64,000 nucleotides of DNA from Streptomyces actinomycinicus (GCF_016741775.1 NZ_JAERRK010000009.1:186001-250000); one strand, 5' to 3'. Positions 24,408-33,535 are shown, counted from the stretch's first letter. Numbers and translations: made by a program. The notes: generated by a model not told the origin, from the letters alone.

Positions 24408-25340
24408 TCAGCGCCGTCGCAGCCGGACGGCGAGGGCGGTGCCCCCGGTGATCAGCAGCACCGCGGCGGCACCGCCCGCCACCAGTGGTGCCGACGGCCC
24501 CGTGTCACCGTGCGTGGCCTGTGCCACCGGTGCGCCGTCGTGCGCGGTGCCCGCGGGGGAGGCGTCGCCCGGCCGGGCCGCGGGAGTCGGGTTCGCCGTC
24601 GGTGACCCGGGCGCGGCCGGCGATGCGGAGCGCGGGCTCGGTGAAGTCGCCGTCGGAGCCGCCGGTTTCGTGCCCCGGCCCGGACCGGCGGCTCGCCCGC
24701 GCTCCGGGAAGACCACGTCGGAACACGAGTAGTAGGTGTCCGGCGTGCTGGTGTTCTGCCAGATCGTGTACAGCATCTGACGACCCGTCCGGTCCTTCGG
24801 CAGTGTCACCCCAAGGTGGTAGGCGCCGTCGCGCAGCGGCGGGTCGCTGATCTCGGCGAAGGGCCGTTCCGGGAGGTCGTCCCAGGCCAGCGGCTTGCCC
24901 GGGTCGTAACCCGGCTTGGTCAGATACAGCTTGAACGTGCCGGTGTGCGCAATGGTCGACGCGTACGTCAGCGTCAGCCGGCCGCCGGGCGTCAGCCGCG
25001 TCGCCGGCCAGTCCCGCCGGACCAGGTCGAGGCCGCGGTAGGCCGGCAGGTTCCCGCTGCACAGCCTGCCGTCCGGAATCACCTGCCGGTCGCGCCCTCC
25101 CACCCCTGCCACGCGCAGGTTGTCCCACGCGGTGAACGGAGCGCCGTTCGCCGCGACGGCGGCACGGCAGGCCGCGGACCGGGCGGCACCGCCGCCCTCG
25201 GGGGAGCAGGCGTAGACCCGGCTGACCGGGTCAGTGGGGGCGCCGTGGGCCTGGGCCGGCACCGCCGCCCACGGCAGGAGCAGGAGCGGTGCCGCGGCGG
25301 CGGCCACCCTGACGCCCAGTCGGGCGGTCATCCGAGTCAT
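24408..25340 (-). CDS. AA10 lytic polysaccharide monooxygenase with C-terminal membrane anchor
   Basis: A 310-aa copper-dependent LPMO, which oxidatively cleaves crystalline chitin or cellulose. The signal peptide ends AVPAQA, so the mature protein begins with H32 (HGAPTDPVSR); with H132 (STIAHTGTF) this makes the histidine brace. ATG 25340 follows GAGGAG. After the catalytic domain (to about residue 220) there is a Pro/Ala/Ser/Thr-rich linker and a C-terminal hydrophobic segment ending in RLRRR, about residues 282-310, so the enzyme is probably tethered to the membrane rather than released. No carbohydrate-binding module is present. Confidence 0.92.
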   Translation of the reverse strand: MTRMTARLGVRVAAAAAPLLLLPWAAVPAQAHGAPTDPVSRVYACSPEGGGAARSAACRAAVAANGAPFTAWDNLRVAGVGGRDRQVIPDGRLCSGNLPAYRGLDLVRRDWPATRLTPGGRLTLTYASTIAHTGTFKLYLTKPGYDPGKPLAWDDLPERPFAEISDPPLRDGAYHLGVTLPKDRTGRQMLYTIWQNTSTPDTYYSCSDVVFPERGRAAGPGRGTKPAAPTATSPSPRSASPAAPGSPTANPTPAARPGDASPAGTAHDGAPVAQATHGDTGPSAPLVAGGAAAVLLITGGTALAVRLRRR

Positions 25341-25779
25341 CCGGGACGTCTCCTCGGCAGGCACGGGAACGGGGACTGTGCGGTCCAGTACGGTCCGGGC
25401 CTCCGTCGCGTTCAGGCCGCCCGGCGCGCAGAAGCGGCCTCGGGGGCGCGAAAGCACCGACTCGTTCGGCTGTTTTGCGCCTGCTCCCGGACCCCGTTGA
25501 GGAGCCGCCCGAAAGCCTCGTATCGTGGCGATCATGGGTGCCGACGCCGGTCGGCGGAGGGCCGCCGGGCGCCGTCGCCGACGAGAGGAGGAGCCGTTCT
25601 GGTCTTGTCCGTTCACGAAGTCGCCGGGAATCCGTCCGCTGCCGGCCGTGAAGATCACACGTTTACCGCCGTGACCTGGGGACTCCGCAAACCTGTTGCC
25701 ATTCTGTGAGTTATCGTATGCGGGGGGTTAAAAACAAACCGCATGTCCCGTTCGCACGCACGGCAGGAGGGGTCCCGTC
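25341..25779. promoter_or_regulatory. Divergent control region of the LPMO and cprB genes
   Basis: 439 bp without a convincing gene. The left part is the LPMO leader. The right part turns AT-rich from about 25680 (GTTATCGTATGC, GGTTAAAAACAAACC) and contains the putative CprB operator described separately. A longer imperfect inverted repeat, ATGCGG at 25718-25723 with CCGCAT at 25739-25744, surrounds the A-tract. Confidence 0.5.
25734..25755. promoter_or_regulatory. Candidate autoregulatory operator (ARE-like) of cprB
   Basis: On the minus strand this 22-bp site contains ACGGGAC and, six bases on, GTTTGT. As I recall the ArpA/CprB consensus (begins ACATACGGGAC, ends CCCCGTTTAT), 14 of 22 positions agree, including all of ACGGGAC and GTTT. 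It lies 24 bp before the cprB ATG, a position suited to autorepression. Confidence 0.55.
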
Positions 25780-26427
25780 ATGGCGAGGCAGTTACGCGCC
25801 GAACAGACCCGCGCAACGATCATCACGGCCGCCGCCGACCTGTTCGACCGGCAAGGCTACGAGTCCACCAGCCTGAGCGACATCGTCGCACACGCGAAGG
25901 TCACCAAGGGCGCACTGTACTTCCACTTCGCCGCCAAGGAGGACCTGGCGCACGCCATCCTGGAACTCCAGGCCAGGGCCGCTCAACGGCTGGTAGCGGA
26001 TGTGGAGGGCCGCGGCTGCTCCTCGCTGGAGTCCCTGATGCGCACCACGTTCGGGATCGCCCGGCTCGCCGTGGAGGACCCGGTGCCGCGCGCCGGACTC
26101 CGCCTGGCCGCGGCGGACATTGCCGTGCGGCCGCCGCTGCGGCACCCGTTCACCGAGTGGCTGGACTTCGCGACCCGCAAGTTCAACGGAGCCGTCCGGG
26201 AGTCCGATGTGCACGGTGACCTCGACGTCGGTGCCGTCGCCCACTCCCTCGTCTGCTTCTTCATCGGCACCCGGGTCGCCGGCCGCTCGCTCGAGCCCGC
26301 CGGACGGCTGCCGCGCAGAGTCGCCGAGATGTGGCACCTGATGATCCGCGGACTCGTCCCCGTGCACCGCCGCCCCCGTTACGTCGGTCTCGCCACGCAG
26401 CTGGAGCGGGAGACCAGAAGCGCCTGA
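25780..26427 (+). CDS. cprB: Gamma-butyrolactone receptor homologue, TetR family (CprB orthologue)
   Basis: A 215-aa ArpA/ScbR-type repressor. The N-terminal HTH domain (residues about 8-55: RAEQTRATIITAAADLFDRQGYESTSLSDIVAHAKVTKGALYFHFAAKEDLAHAIL) and the C-terminal ligand-binding region (VRPPLRHPFTEWLDFATRKF, FFIGTRVAGRSLEPAGRLPRRVAEMW) match CprB of S. coelicolor closely as I recall that sequence, including the C-terminal VPVHRRPRYVGLATQLERET. CprB influences antibiotic production and sporulation. Its linkage to geosmin synthase is the same as in S. coelicolor. ATG 25780 follows GGAGGGG. Confidence 0.9.
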   Translation: MARQLRAEQTRATIITAAADLFDRQGYESTSLSDIVAHAKVTKGALYFHFAAKEDLAHAILELQARAAQRLVADVEGRGCSSLESLMRTTFGIARLAVEDPVPRAGLRLAAADIAVRPPLRHPFTEWLDFATRKFNGAVRESDVHGDLDVGAVAHSLVCFFIGTRVAGRSLEPAGRLPRRVAEMWHLMIRGLVPVHRRPRYVGLATQLERETRSA

Positions 26428-26440
26428 GCCGGGCGATACG

Positions 26441-27649
26441 GTGACGGACATGCCCGACACCCCCTTCGCACCCGTGATCCTCGGCAACGAGCCCGGCTCC
26501 TTCCCGCACAGCGTGCTGGCCGAGCGGCACCCCGCGATCATCCGGCAGGTACGGGACGCCTTCCCCTACGGGCCCGGGCAGCACGAGGCGCTGGACGAAC
26601 TGCTGCACAGCTGCACCGAGGGAACGGTCGAGCCGCTCCCCGCCGGCGCCCCGGACGGGGACCGGTGGCTCGCCTGGGGCCTGGCCGGACATGCCGGGCG
26701 CTCCTGGTACGACGTGCCGTGGCTGTGGTCCGAGAGCTACTTCTACCGCCGGCTGCTCGAAGCCGTCGGCTGGTTCGGGCCGGGCTCCTGGCAGGGCATC
26801 GACCCCTTCCGCCCCTTCAAACGCGCCGAACTCGACGCCTCCGAGACCGATGAGGAACTGGCGGCCCTGGACGCCCTGCAGAAGCTGCCGGAGGAGGAGC
26901 GGGCGCGCGCCCTGCTGCACGGCTCGCTGTGGGGCAACCGGGCCGACCTCGGTTTCCGGCTCTCCGCCGAGGGCGCCGGGGACCGCGAACCGGCCCCCGC
27001 CCTGGTCGCCGACGACAGCGAGACGTTGTGGTCCCTGCTGCCGCCCGCCGGAAACGGCACGCTGGTGCTGGTCGCGGACAACGCGGGCCGGGAACTCGTC
27101 CCCGATCTCCTGCTGATCGCACACCTCCTCGCCGAGGGCCGGGCCGCCCGGGCGGTGCTGCACGTCAAGCCGTACCCGTACTACGTCTCGGACGCCACCA
27201 CCGCCGACGTGGTCGACGCCCTGCACCGGCTGCGCACGGCGCCGGGGGCCGCCGGTGCCTACGGGCGCGCGCTGTGGGCGGCCATGGCCGACGGCCGGCT
27301 CACCGTCCGCACCCACCCCTTCTGGTGCGCCCCGCTGCCGTACTCCGCGATGCCCGACGATCTGCGCGCCGAGTTCGCGGCGGCAACGCTGACCGTCGTC
27401 AAGGGCGACCTGAACTACCGCCGTCTGGTGGGCGACCGGCTCTGGCCGCCCACCACGGCGTTCCGGCGGACGACGGCGTACTTCCCCGGGCCGGTCGCCG
27501 CGCTGCGCACCCTCAAGTCCGACGTGATCACCGGCCTGTCGGCCGCGACCGAGTCCGCCCTGGTGGCCGCTGAGGGACAGCGCTGGCGTACGGGCGGCAC
27601 GCATGCGCTGATCCAGGTCGACCCGTCAGGTGAGCAGCAGGGGCAATGA
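26441..27649 (+). CDS. ARMT1-like (DUF89) damage-control phosphatase family protein
   Basis: A 402-aa protein. GTG 26441 and ATG 26450 are both possible starts. DUF89/ARMT1 hallmarks are present: an N-terminal helical region (YFYRRLLEAVGWF), LVLVADNAGRELVPDLLLIAHLL with the metal-binding Asp-Asn, and TLTVVKGDLNYRRLVGD plus LRTLKSDVITGL. Members are metal-dependent phosphatases that act on damaged phosphometabolites such as sugar phosphates; the substrate here is unknown. It follows cprB by 13 bp and may be co-transcribed. Its 3' end overlaps the convergent P450 gene by 24 bp. Confidence 0.9.
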   Translation: MTDMPDTPFAPVILGNEPGSFPHSVLAERHPAIIRQVRDAFPYGPGQHEALDELLHSCTEGTVEPLPAGAPDGDRWLAWGLAGHAGRSWYDVPWLWSESYFYRRLLEAVGWFGPGSWQGIDPFRPFKRAELDASETDEELAALDALQKLPEEERARALLHGSLWGNRADLGFRLSAEGAGDREPAPALVADDSETLWSLLPPAGNGTLVLVADNAGRELVPDLLLIAHLLAEGRAARAVLHVKPYPYYVSDATTADVVDALHRLRTAPGAAGAYGRALWAAMADGRLTVRTHPFWCAPLPYSAMPDDLRAEFAAATLTVVKGDLNYRRLVGDRLWPPTTAFRRTTAYFPGPVAALRTLKSDVITGLSAATESALVAAEGQRWRTGGTHALIQVDPSGEQQGQ

Positions 27650-28891
27650 CTTGACGCCGTTGATGAAGTTCGACACCAGCCGCCCGGCCGGTCCGGCCAG
27701 GCGCGGCGGCACCGGCAGGGCACGCAGTACCTCCTCGTGCAGCAGCCGCAGCTGGAGCCGGGCGAAGTGGGCGCCCAGGCACACGTGCGGGCCGTCACCG
27801 AAGGAGACGTGCGGATTGGGGGAGCGGGCCGGATCGAGCCGGTCGGGCCCGGCGAAGACGCGCTCGTCACGGTTGGCCGAGGCGTGGAACACCACGACCT
27901 TGTCGCCGGCCCGGACCTTGCGCCCGGCCAGCTCCGTGTCCCGCGCGGCGGTACGGCGGAAGGTCAGCACCGGCGGGTGCCAGCGCAGCAACTCCTCGAC
28001 GGCGGACGGCATCCCCACCTTCCCGGCGCGCAGCAGCTCGTACGCCTCCGGATGCTCCGCCAGCGCCAGCAGCCCGCCCGGGGCCGCGCTGCGCACGGTG
28101 TCGTTGCCGGCGACGGTGAGCAGGAAGAAGAACATGTCCAGCTCGGCGCCGGTGAGTTCGGGGTCGTGGGCCAGCGTCGTCATGATGTCGTCGGCGGGCG
28201 ACCGGCGCTTGTGCGCGGCCAGCTCGCGGGCGTACGCGAACATGTCCCGCAGCATCGCCGGTGACCGTGGATCGACCGGCCTGCCCGCCCGGTCCAGCAC
28301 GGGGGCACCGGCCTCGTCCGGGTCCTGGTAGCCGATGACCCGCTGCGTCCAGTGCAGCAGCAGCCGCCGGTCGCTCTCCGGGACGCCCAGCAGATCCGCC
28401 AGGTTGAGCAGGGCGTACTCGTCGGTGACGGTGGCCACCAGGTCGGCCGTGCCGTCCCCCTGCCGCGCCGCCGCCAGGGCGTCCGCGAGCAGTGAGCGCG
28501 CCCGTCCCCGGGCGACCGCCGCGAACCGGTCCACCCGCCCCGGTGTGAAGGCCCGGCTCACCAGCCGCCGCAGCCGGCCGTGCCCGGGCGGGTCCTGGTT
28601 GAGCATCATCCGCCGGATGAACGGCAGATCCTCCGGGTCGGGGTCCCGGATCTGGGTGGCGCCGGCGTACGAGGAGTACGCCGTCGCGTCCTTCAGCACA
28701 CGGACGACGTCCGCGTGCCGGGTCACCGCCCAGAACCCGGGCCCGGCGGGCCAGCCCAGCACCTCCGGCTCCTCCTGCCAGGCCACGGGATGGTGGTCGC
28801 GCAGGACCCGGTAGTCGGCGTGGGGCACCCCGGCCGCGTACCTGAGCGGATCGAAGACGTCCGGCACCGGCGGCGCCTCGCGAACACTCAC
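27626..28891 (-). CDS. Cytochrome P450
   Basis: A 421-aa soluble P450. Landmarks: the I-helix oxygen-binding motif AGNDT, the K-helix ExxR in AVEELLRWHPPVLTFRRTA region, and the heme-binding loop FGDGPHVCLGAHFARLQLR with the cysteine thiolate. The usual Glu after ARL is Gln. N-terminal HADYRVLRDHHPVAWQEEP and the FIRRMMLNQDPPGHGRLRRLVSRAFTP segment resemble CYP124/125/142-type enzymes that hydroxylate lipids or terpenoids. The start is GTG 28891, with GTGA overlapping the upstream small gene. Being divergent from geosmin synthase, it might act on a terpenoid; that is speculative. Confidence 0.93.
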   Translation of the reverse strand: MSVREAPPVPDVFDPLRYAAGVPHADYRVLRDHHPVAWQEEPEVLGWPAGPGFWAVTRHADVVRVLKDATAYSSYAGATQIRDPDPEDLPFIRRMMLNQDPPGHGRLRRLVSRAFTPGRVDRFAAVARGRARSLLADALAAARQGDGTADLVATVTDEYALLNLADLLGVPESDRRLLLHWTQRVIGYQDPDEAGAPVLDRAGRPVDPRSPAMLRDMFAYARELAAHKRRSPADDIMTTLAHDPELTGAELDMFFFLLTVAGNDTVRSAAPGGLLALAEHPEAYELLRAGKVGMPSAVEELLRWHPPVLTFRRTAARDTELAGRKVRAGDKVVVFHASANRDERVFAGPDRLDPARSPNPHVSFGDGPHVCLGAHFARLQLRLLHEEVLRALPVPPRLAGPAGRLVSNFINGVKSLPLLLT

Positions 28892-29166
28892 GCCGGCTCA
28901 CTCCCGTGCGCCGCGCGGGCCTCCCCCGGCTGGACCGCCGCGTCCGCCGCGTCCGCCGCGTCCGTCGCGGCCGTCGTGGAGGAGCCCGGGGCGTCCCGGG
29001 CCTCGCCGTAGCCGCGCCGGCCGGCCGGCACGTAGCTGAAGGAGACGCGGCCGAGGTCCGGCGGGACGGCCGCGCACACGGACCGGCCGGCGAACCAGGC
29101 GTGCACCGCGAACAGCTCGTGGGTGCCGTCGCCGTGCACCTCATGGGGCAGCACGAAGGAGGTCAT
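28888..29166 (-). CDS. Small conserved protein coupled to the P450
   Basis: A 92-aa protein from ATG 29166 (MTSFVLPHEVHGDGTHELFAVHAWFAGRS), translationally coupled to the P450 through a 4-bp stop/start overlap. The first about 55 residues look like a compact conserved domain (DLGRVSFSYVPAGRRGYGEA); the rest is low-complexity, including an Asp-Ala-Ala run from a 9-bp GTCCGCCGC repeat around 28935-28965. No recognisable function; it is divergent from the geosmin synthase gene 153 bp away. Confidence 0.7.
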   Translation of the reverse strand: MTSFVLPHEVHGDGTHELFAVHAWFAGRSVCAAVPPDLGRVSFSYVPAGRRGYGEARDAPGSSTTAATDAADAADAAVQPGEARAAHGSEPA

Positions 29167-29319
29167 GCGCCTACCGTGGCCCGCGCGCGGGGGTGCGGCA
29201 AGGGCTCGAACGCCACAGCCGCGCGCCGGAGTTCCCGGATTCGGGGGCGGTTCACGCGATGGTGTGATCATGTGCCGACGGGCGGATGGGGCTCCGGGGC
29301 GGCGGGTAGGGCCCCGGCC

Positions 29320-31482
29320 ATGACGCAGCCGTTCGAACTCCCGCACTTCTACATGCCGTATCCCGCGCGGCTCAATCCGCACCTGGACGAGGCCCGCGCC
29401 CACTCGACCCGGTGGGCACGCGAGATGGGCATGCTGGAGGGCTCCGGGATCTGGGAGCAGGCCGACCTGGAGGCGCACGACTACGGGCTCCTGTGCTCCT
29501 ACACCCACCCCGACTGCGACGGAACCGCCCTCTCGTTGATCACCGACTGGTACGTGTGGGTGTTCTTCTTCGACGACCACTTCCTCGACATGTTCAAGCG
29601 CACCCCCGACCGCGCCGCCGGCAAGGCCCACCTGGACCGCCTGCCGCTGTTCATGCCGCTCGACCCGGCAACGCCCGTGCCGGAACCGGAGAACCCGGTG
29701 GAGGCGGGCCTGAAGGACCTGTGGGCGCGGACGGTGCCGGCGATGTCCGTCGAGTGGCGCCGCCGCTTCTCCGTCGCCACCGAGCATCTGCTCAACGAGT
29801 CGATGTGGGAGCTGTCCAACATCAACGAGGGGCGCATCGCCAACCCCGTCGAGTACATCGAGATGCGCCGCAAGGTGGGCGGCGCACCCTGGTCGGCGGG
29901 GCTCGTGGAGTACGCGACCGCCGAGGTGCCCGCGGCCGTCGCCGGCACCCGGCCGCTGCGCGTCCTCATGGAGACGTTCTCCGACGCCGTCCACCTGCGC
30001 AACGACCTGTTCTCCTACCAGCGGGAGGTCGAGGACGAGGGCGAGAACAGCAACGGCGTGCTCGTCCTGGAGAAGTTCTTCGGCAGCACCACCCAGGAGG
30101 CCGCCGACACCGTCAACGACATCCTCACCTCCCGGCTCCACCAGTTCGAGCACACCGCGCTCACCGAAGTCCCCGCCGTCGCCCTCGAGAAGGGCCTCGG
30201 TGCCGCCGAGGTGGCCGCGGTCGCCGCCTACACGAAGGGGCTGCAGGACTGGCAGTCCGGCGGCCACGAGTGGCACATGCGTTCCAGCCGTTACATGAAC
30301 AAGGGGGCGCGGTCCGACTCGCCCTGGCAGCTGACGAAGGGGCCCGGCATCTCCGCCGCCGACGTCGGCGCGCTCCTCGCATCGGCCGCCCAGGAGCGCG
30401 TACGCGCCTACTCCCACGTGCCCTACCAGAAGGTCGGTCCGGCCCGGATCCCCGACCTGTACATGCCCTTCGAGGTACGGCTCAGCCCGCACCTGGACGT
30501 GGCCCGCGCCCGCCTCGTCGACTGGTGCCACCGGACGGGCATCCTCCGGGAGGGCGTCTGGGACGAGGACAAGCTCGCCGCCTGCGACCTCGCCCTGTGC
30601 GCCGCCGGCCTGGACCCGGACGCCACCCCAGCGGCCCTCGACCTCAGCGCGCAGTGGCTCGCCTGGGGCACCTACGCCGACGACTACTACCCGCTGGTGT
30701 ACGGCCACCGCAGGGACATCGCCGCCGCCCGGCTGACCACCGCCCGCCTCTCGGAGTGCATGCCCGTGGAGGGCGAGCCGGCCGTGGTACCCGCCGACGC
30801 CATGGAACGGGCACTGGCCGACCTGTGGCTGCGGACCACGGCCGGGATGACCCCCGACCAGCGGCGCACCCTCAAGGCCTCCGTGGACGCCATGACCGAG
30901 AGCTGGGTCTGGGAACTGTCCAACCAGTTGCAGAACCGCATCCCCGACCCGGTCGACTACCTGGAGATGCGGCGGGCGACCTTCGGCTCCGACCTCACCC
31001 TGAGCCTGTGCCGGATGGGCCACGGCCCAGCGATCCCCGCCGAGGTGTACGCCAGCGGACCGGTGCGCTCCCTGGAGAACGCCGCCATCGACTACGCCTG
31101 CCTCGTCAACGACGTCTTCTCGTACCAGAAGGAGATCGAGCACGAGGGCGAGATCCACAACGCCGTCCTGGTCGTGCAGAACTTCTTCGGCGTGGACTAC
31201 CCGGCAGCGCTCGGCGTCGTCAGCGATCTGATGACCCAGCGCATGCAGCAGTTCGAGCACGTGATCGCCAACGAACTGCCCGTCCTGTACGAGGACTTCC
31301 GGCTGTCGGCCGAGGCGCGGACGGTCATGGACGCCTATGTGCTGGACCTGAAGAACTGGCTGGCCGGAATCCTCCACTGGCACCGGGAGGTCGACCGTTA
31401 CAGGGCCGAGTGGCTCGGCCGCCGCTCCCACGGATTCCTGCCCGACCGTGCGCCCGCCCTGCCGGCGCTGAGCCTCGGCTGA
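29320..31482 (+). CDS. geoA: Geosmin synthase (germacradienol/geosmin synthase)
   Basis: A 720-aa two-domain terpene synthase that converts farnesyl diphosphate to germacradienol (N-terminal domain) and then geosmin plus acetone (C-terminal domain), the earthy odour of soil. The N domain has the metal motif DDHFL (residues 85-89) and the NSE triad NDLFSYQREVE (from 228). The C domain carries DDYYP and a second NSE-like motif NDVFSYQKEIE. Both domains start with the family opening FYMPYPARLNPHLDEAR / LYMPFEVRLSPHLDVAR. ATG 29320 gives the usual family length of about 725. Confidence 0.98.
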   Translation: MTQPFELPHFYMPYPARLNPHLDEARAHSTRWAREMGMLEGSGIWEQADLEAHDYGLLCSYTHPDCDGTALSLITDWYVWVFFFDDHFLDMFKRTPDRAAGKAHLDRLPLFMPLDPATPVPEPENPVEAGLKDLWARTVPAMSVEWRRRFSVATEHLLNESMWELSNINEGRIANPVEYIEMRRKVGGAPWSAGLVEYATAEVPAAVAGTRPLRVLMETFSDAVHLRNDLFSYQREVEDEGENSNGVLVLEKFFGSTTQEAADTVNDILTSRLHQFEHTALTEVPAVALEKGLGAAEVAAVAAYTKGLQDWQSGGHEWHMRSSRYMNKGARSDSPWQLTKGPGISAADVGALLASAAQERVRAYSHVPYQKVGPARIPDLYMPFEVRLSPHLDVARARLVDWCHRTGILREGVWDEDKLAACDLALCAAGLDPDATPAALDLSAQWLAWGTYADDYYPLVYGHRRDIAAARLTTARLSECMPVEGEPAVVPADAMERALADLWLRTTAGMTPDQRRTLKASVDAMTESWVWELSNQLQNRIPDPVDYLEMRRATFGSDLTLSLCRMGHGPAIPAEVYASGPVRSLENAAIDYACLVNDVFSYQKEIEHEGEIHNAVLVVQNFFGVDYPAALGVVSDLMTQRMQQFEHVIANELPVLYEDFRLSAEARTVMDAYVLDLKNWLAGILHWHREVDRYRAEWLGRRSHGFLPDRAPALPALSLG

Positions 31483-31597
31483 CGATCTCGGAATCTTTTC
31501 GTACGGAACGAGGCATTCAGGGAACTTCGGTGAGTCTCCGGGAGTCTTGCGGAGCAAGGGGAACAACAGACCGCTGAACACACGGGGGTGTTCGACC

Positions 31598-33535
31598 TTG
31601 ACCGAGACGATCGAAAGGCTCACCGGACAGAGCGCGGCGGAGCCGGCTCCGGCCCAGCGGACCGCGGCGGAGGGGGCCGAGCCGGAGGGGTCGGCGGTGG
31701 AGAGGGCTGCGGCGGAGGCCGGCGAACTGACGCCCTACGTAGCGCCGCTGGCCGTCCCGCCCGTGCTGCGGCCCGCCGCGGACGACGTCCTGCACGAGAC
31801 CGAGATCGCCCTGCGCCCCACCTGGGTGCGCCTGCACCCGCAGCTCCCGCCGACCCTGATGTGGGGGTACGACGGTCATGTGCCGGGCCCGACCATCGAG
31901 GTCCGGCGCGGGCAGCGCATCCGCATCGCCTGGACCAACCGCATCCCGAAGGAGAGCGAGTACCCGGTCACCTCGGTAGAGGTGCCGCTGCGCACGGACG
32001 GCCGCCCACAGGCCACCACCGAGCCCGGCCGCGAGGGGGCCGAGCCGAACAAGGACGTCGCCGCCCTGCCCGCCTGGTCGGTGACGCATCTGCACGGCGC
32101 CCAGACCGGCGGCGGCAACGACGGCTGGGCGGACAACGCCGTCGGCCACGGCGACGCCCAGCTCGCCGAGTACCCGAACGACCACCAGGCGGTGCAGTGG
32201 TGGTACCACGACCACGCGATGAACATCACCCGCTGGAACGTGATGGCGGGCCTGTACGGCACCTACCTCGTCCGTGACGAGGAGGAGGACGCCCTCCAAC
32301 TGCCCTCCGGCGAGCGCGAGATCCCGCTGCTCATCGCCGACCGCAATCTCGACACCGACGAGGACGGCCGGCTCAACGGACGGCTGCTGCACAAGACGGT
32401 GATCGTCCAGCAGCGCAACCCGGAGACCGGGAAGCCGGTCTCCATCCCGTTCACCGGCCCGTACACCACGGTCAACGGCCGCATCTGGCCCTACGCCGAC
32501 GTGGACCCGGCCTGGTACCGCTTCCGGCTGGTCAACGCCTCCAACGCGCGCATCTTCGACCTCGTCCTGATCGATGAGGACGGCGAGCCGGTGCCGGGGA
32601 CCGTCCACCAGATCGGCAGCGACGGCGGACTGCTGCCGCGCCCGGTGCCGGTCGACTTCGACGCCGACCTGCCCGCGCTGACCGCCGCACCGGCCGAGCG
32701 CTTCGACCTGCTGGTCGACTTCCGGGCCCTGGCCGGCCGCACCCTGCGGCTGGTGAACAAGGGCCGCAACCAGCCCGCGGGCGTGCCCGACCCGGCCGGC
32801 GACGTGCCGTACCCGGCCGTGCTGGAGTTCCGGGTCGGGGAGGGCTGCGAGGAGGACACCTTCGAACTGCCCGAGGTGTTGTCCGGCTCCTTCCGCCGCC
32901 TCACCCACGACATCCCGCACGGCCACCGCCTGGTGCTGCTCACCCCGCCCGCCACCAAGGGCGCAGGAGGCCACCCCGAGATCTGGGAGATGACCGAGGT
33001 CCAGGACACCACCGGCCTCAAGCTCCCGGCCGACGGCATCGTCCAGATCACCGGACCCGACGGCACCACCAAGACGTACCGGCGCGGCGCGCGCACCTTC
33101 AACGACGGGCTCGGTTTCACGATCGGCGAGGGCAGCCACGAGCAGTGGAGCTTCCTCAACCTCGCGCCGATCGTGCACCCCATGCACATCCACCTGGCCG
33201 ACTTCCAGCTGCTGGGCCGGGACGCCTACGACGTCTCCGGCTTCGACCCGGCGGTGGGCGGCACCCGCACACCGATCCGGCACGACGCGGGGACGGCGGT
33301 ACCGCTCGCGCCCAACGAGCGCGGCCACAAGGACGTCTTCCGGGTGCCGGGGAGCCAGTTGCTCCGGGTCATGGGCCGTTTCGACGGCGCGTACGGCCGG
33401 TTCATGTACCACTGTCACCTGTTGGAGCACGAGGACATGGGCATGATGCGGCCCTTCGTCGTCATGCCGCCCGAGGCCCTGAAGTTCGACCACGGCGGGG
33501 CGCACGGCGGCCACGGCGGGGGCCACACGGGCTGA
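31598..33535 (+). CDS. Multicopper oxidase (phenoxazinone synthase/CotA-like)
   Basis: A 645-aa three-cupredoxin laccase-type enzyme without a signal peptide. Copper-site motifs in order: VTHLHGAQ, WWYHDHAMNITRWNVMAGLYGTYL, VHPMHIHLADF and MYHCHLLEHEDMGMM, containing the type 1, 2 and 3 ligands. Size and the N-terminus (TETIERLTG) resemble Streptomyces phenoxazinone synthases, which couple aminophenols. The start is probably TTG 31598; another in-frame TTG at 31547 cannot be excluded. The C-terminus is a Gly/His tail (GGAHGGHGGGHTG) ending in a TGA that lies inside a 24-bp tandem repeat. Confidence 0.93.
   Translation: MTETIERLTGQSAAEPAPAQRTAAEGAEPEGSAVERAAAEAGELTPYVAPLAVPPVLRPAADDVLHETEIALRPTWVRLHPQLPPTLMWGYDGHVPGPTIEVRRGQRIRIAWTNRIPKESEYPVTSVEVPLRTDGRPQATTEPGREGAEPNKDVAALPAWSVTHLHGAQTGGGNDGWADNAVGHGDAQLAEYPNDHQAVQWWYHDHAMNITRWNVMAGLYGTYLVRDEEEDALQLPSGEREIPLLIADRNLDTDEDGRLNGRLLHKTVIVQQRNPETGKPVSIPFTGPYTTVNGRIWPYADVDPAWYRFRLVNASNARIFDLVLIDEDGEPVPGTVHQIGSDGGLLPRPVPVDFDADLPALTAAPAERFDLLVDFRALAGRTLRLVNKGRNQPAGVPDPAGDVPYPAVLEFRVGEGCEEDTFELPEVLSGSFRRLTHDIPHGHRLVLLTPPATKGAGGHPEIWEMTEVQDTTGLKLPADGIVQITGPDGTTKTYRRGARTFNDGLGFTIGEGSHEQWSFLNLAPIVHPMHIHLADFQLLGRDAYDVSGFDPAVGGTRTPIRHDAGTAVPLAPNERGHKDVFRVPGSQLLRVMGRFDGAYGRFMYHCHLLEHEDMGMMRPFVVMPPEALKFDHGGAHGGHGGGHTG

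Noticed and set aside
28906..29319. N-terminal extension of geosmin synthase upstream of 29320
   Set aside because: The extension is antisense to the small conserved gene and is Arg/Gly-rich; ATG 29320 gives the standard family start MTQPFELPHFYMP.
33533..33535. Selenocysteine reading of the oxidase TGA
   Set aside because: No SECIS-like structure or selenocysteine machinery is apparent; the simpler view is a stop that arose in a repeat unit.
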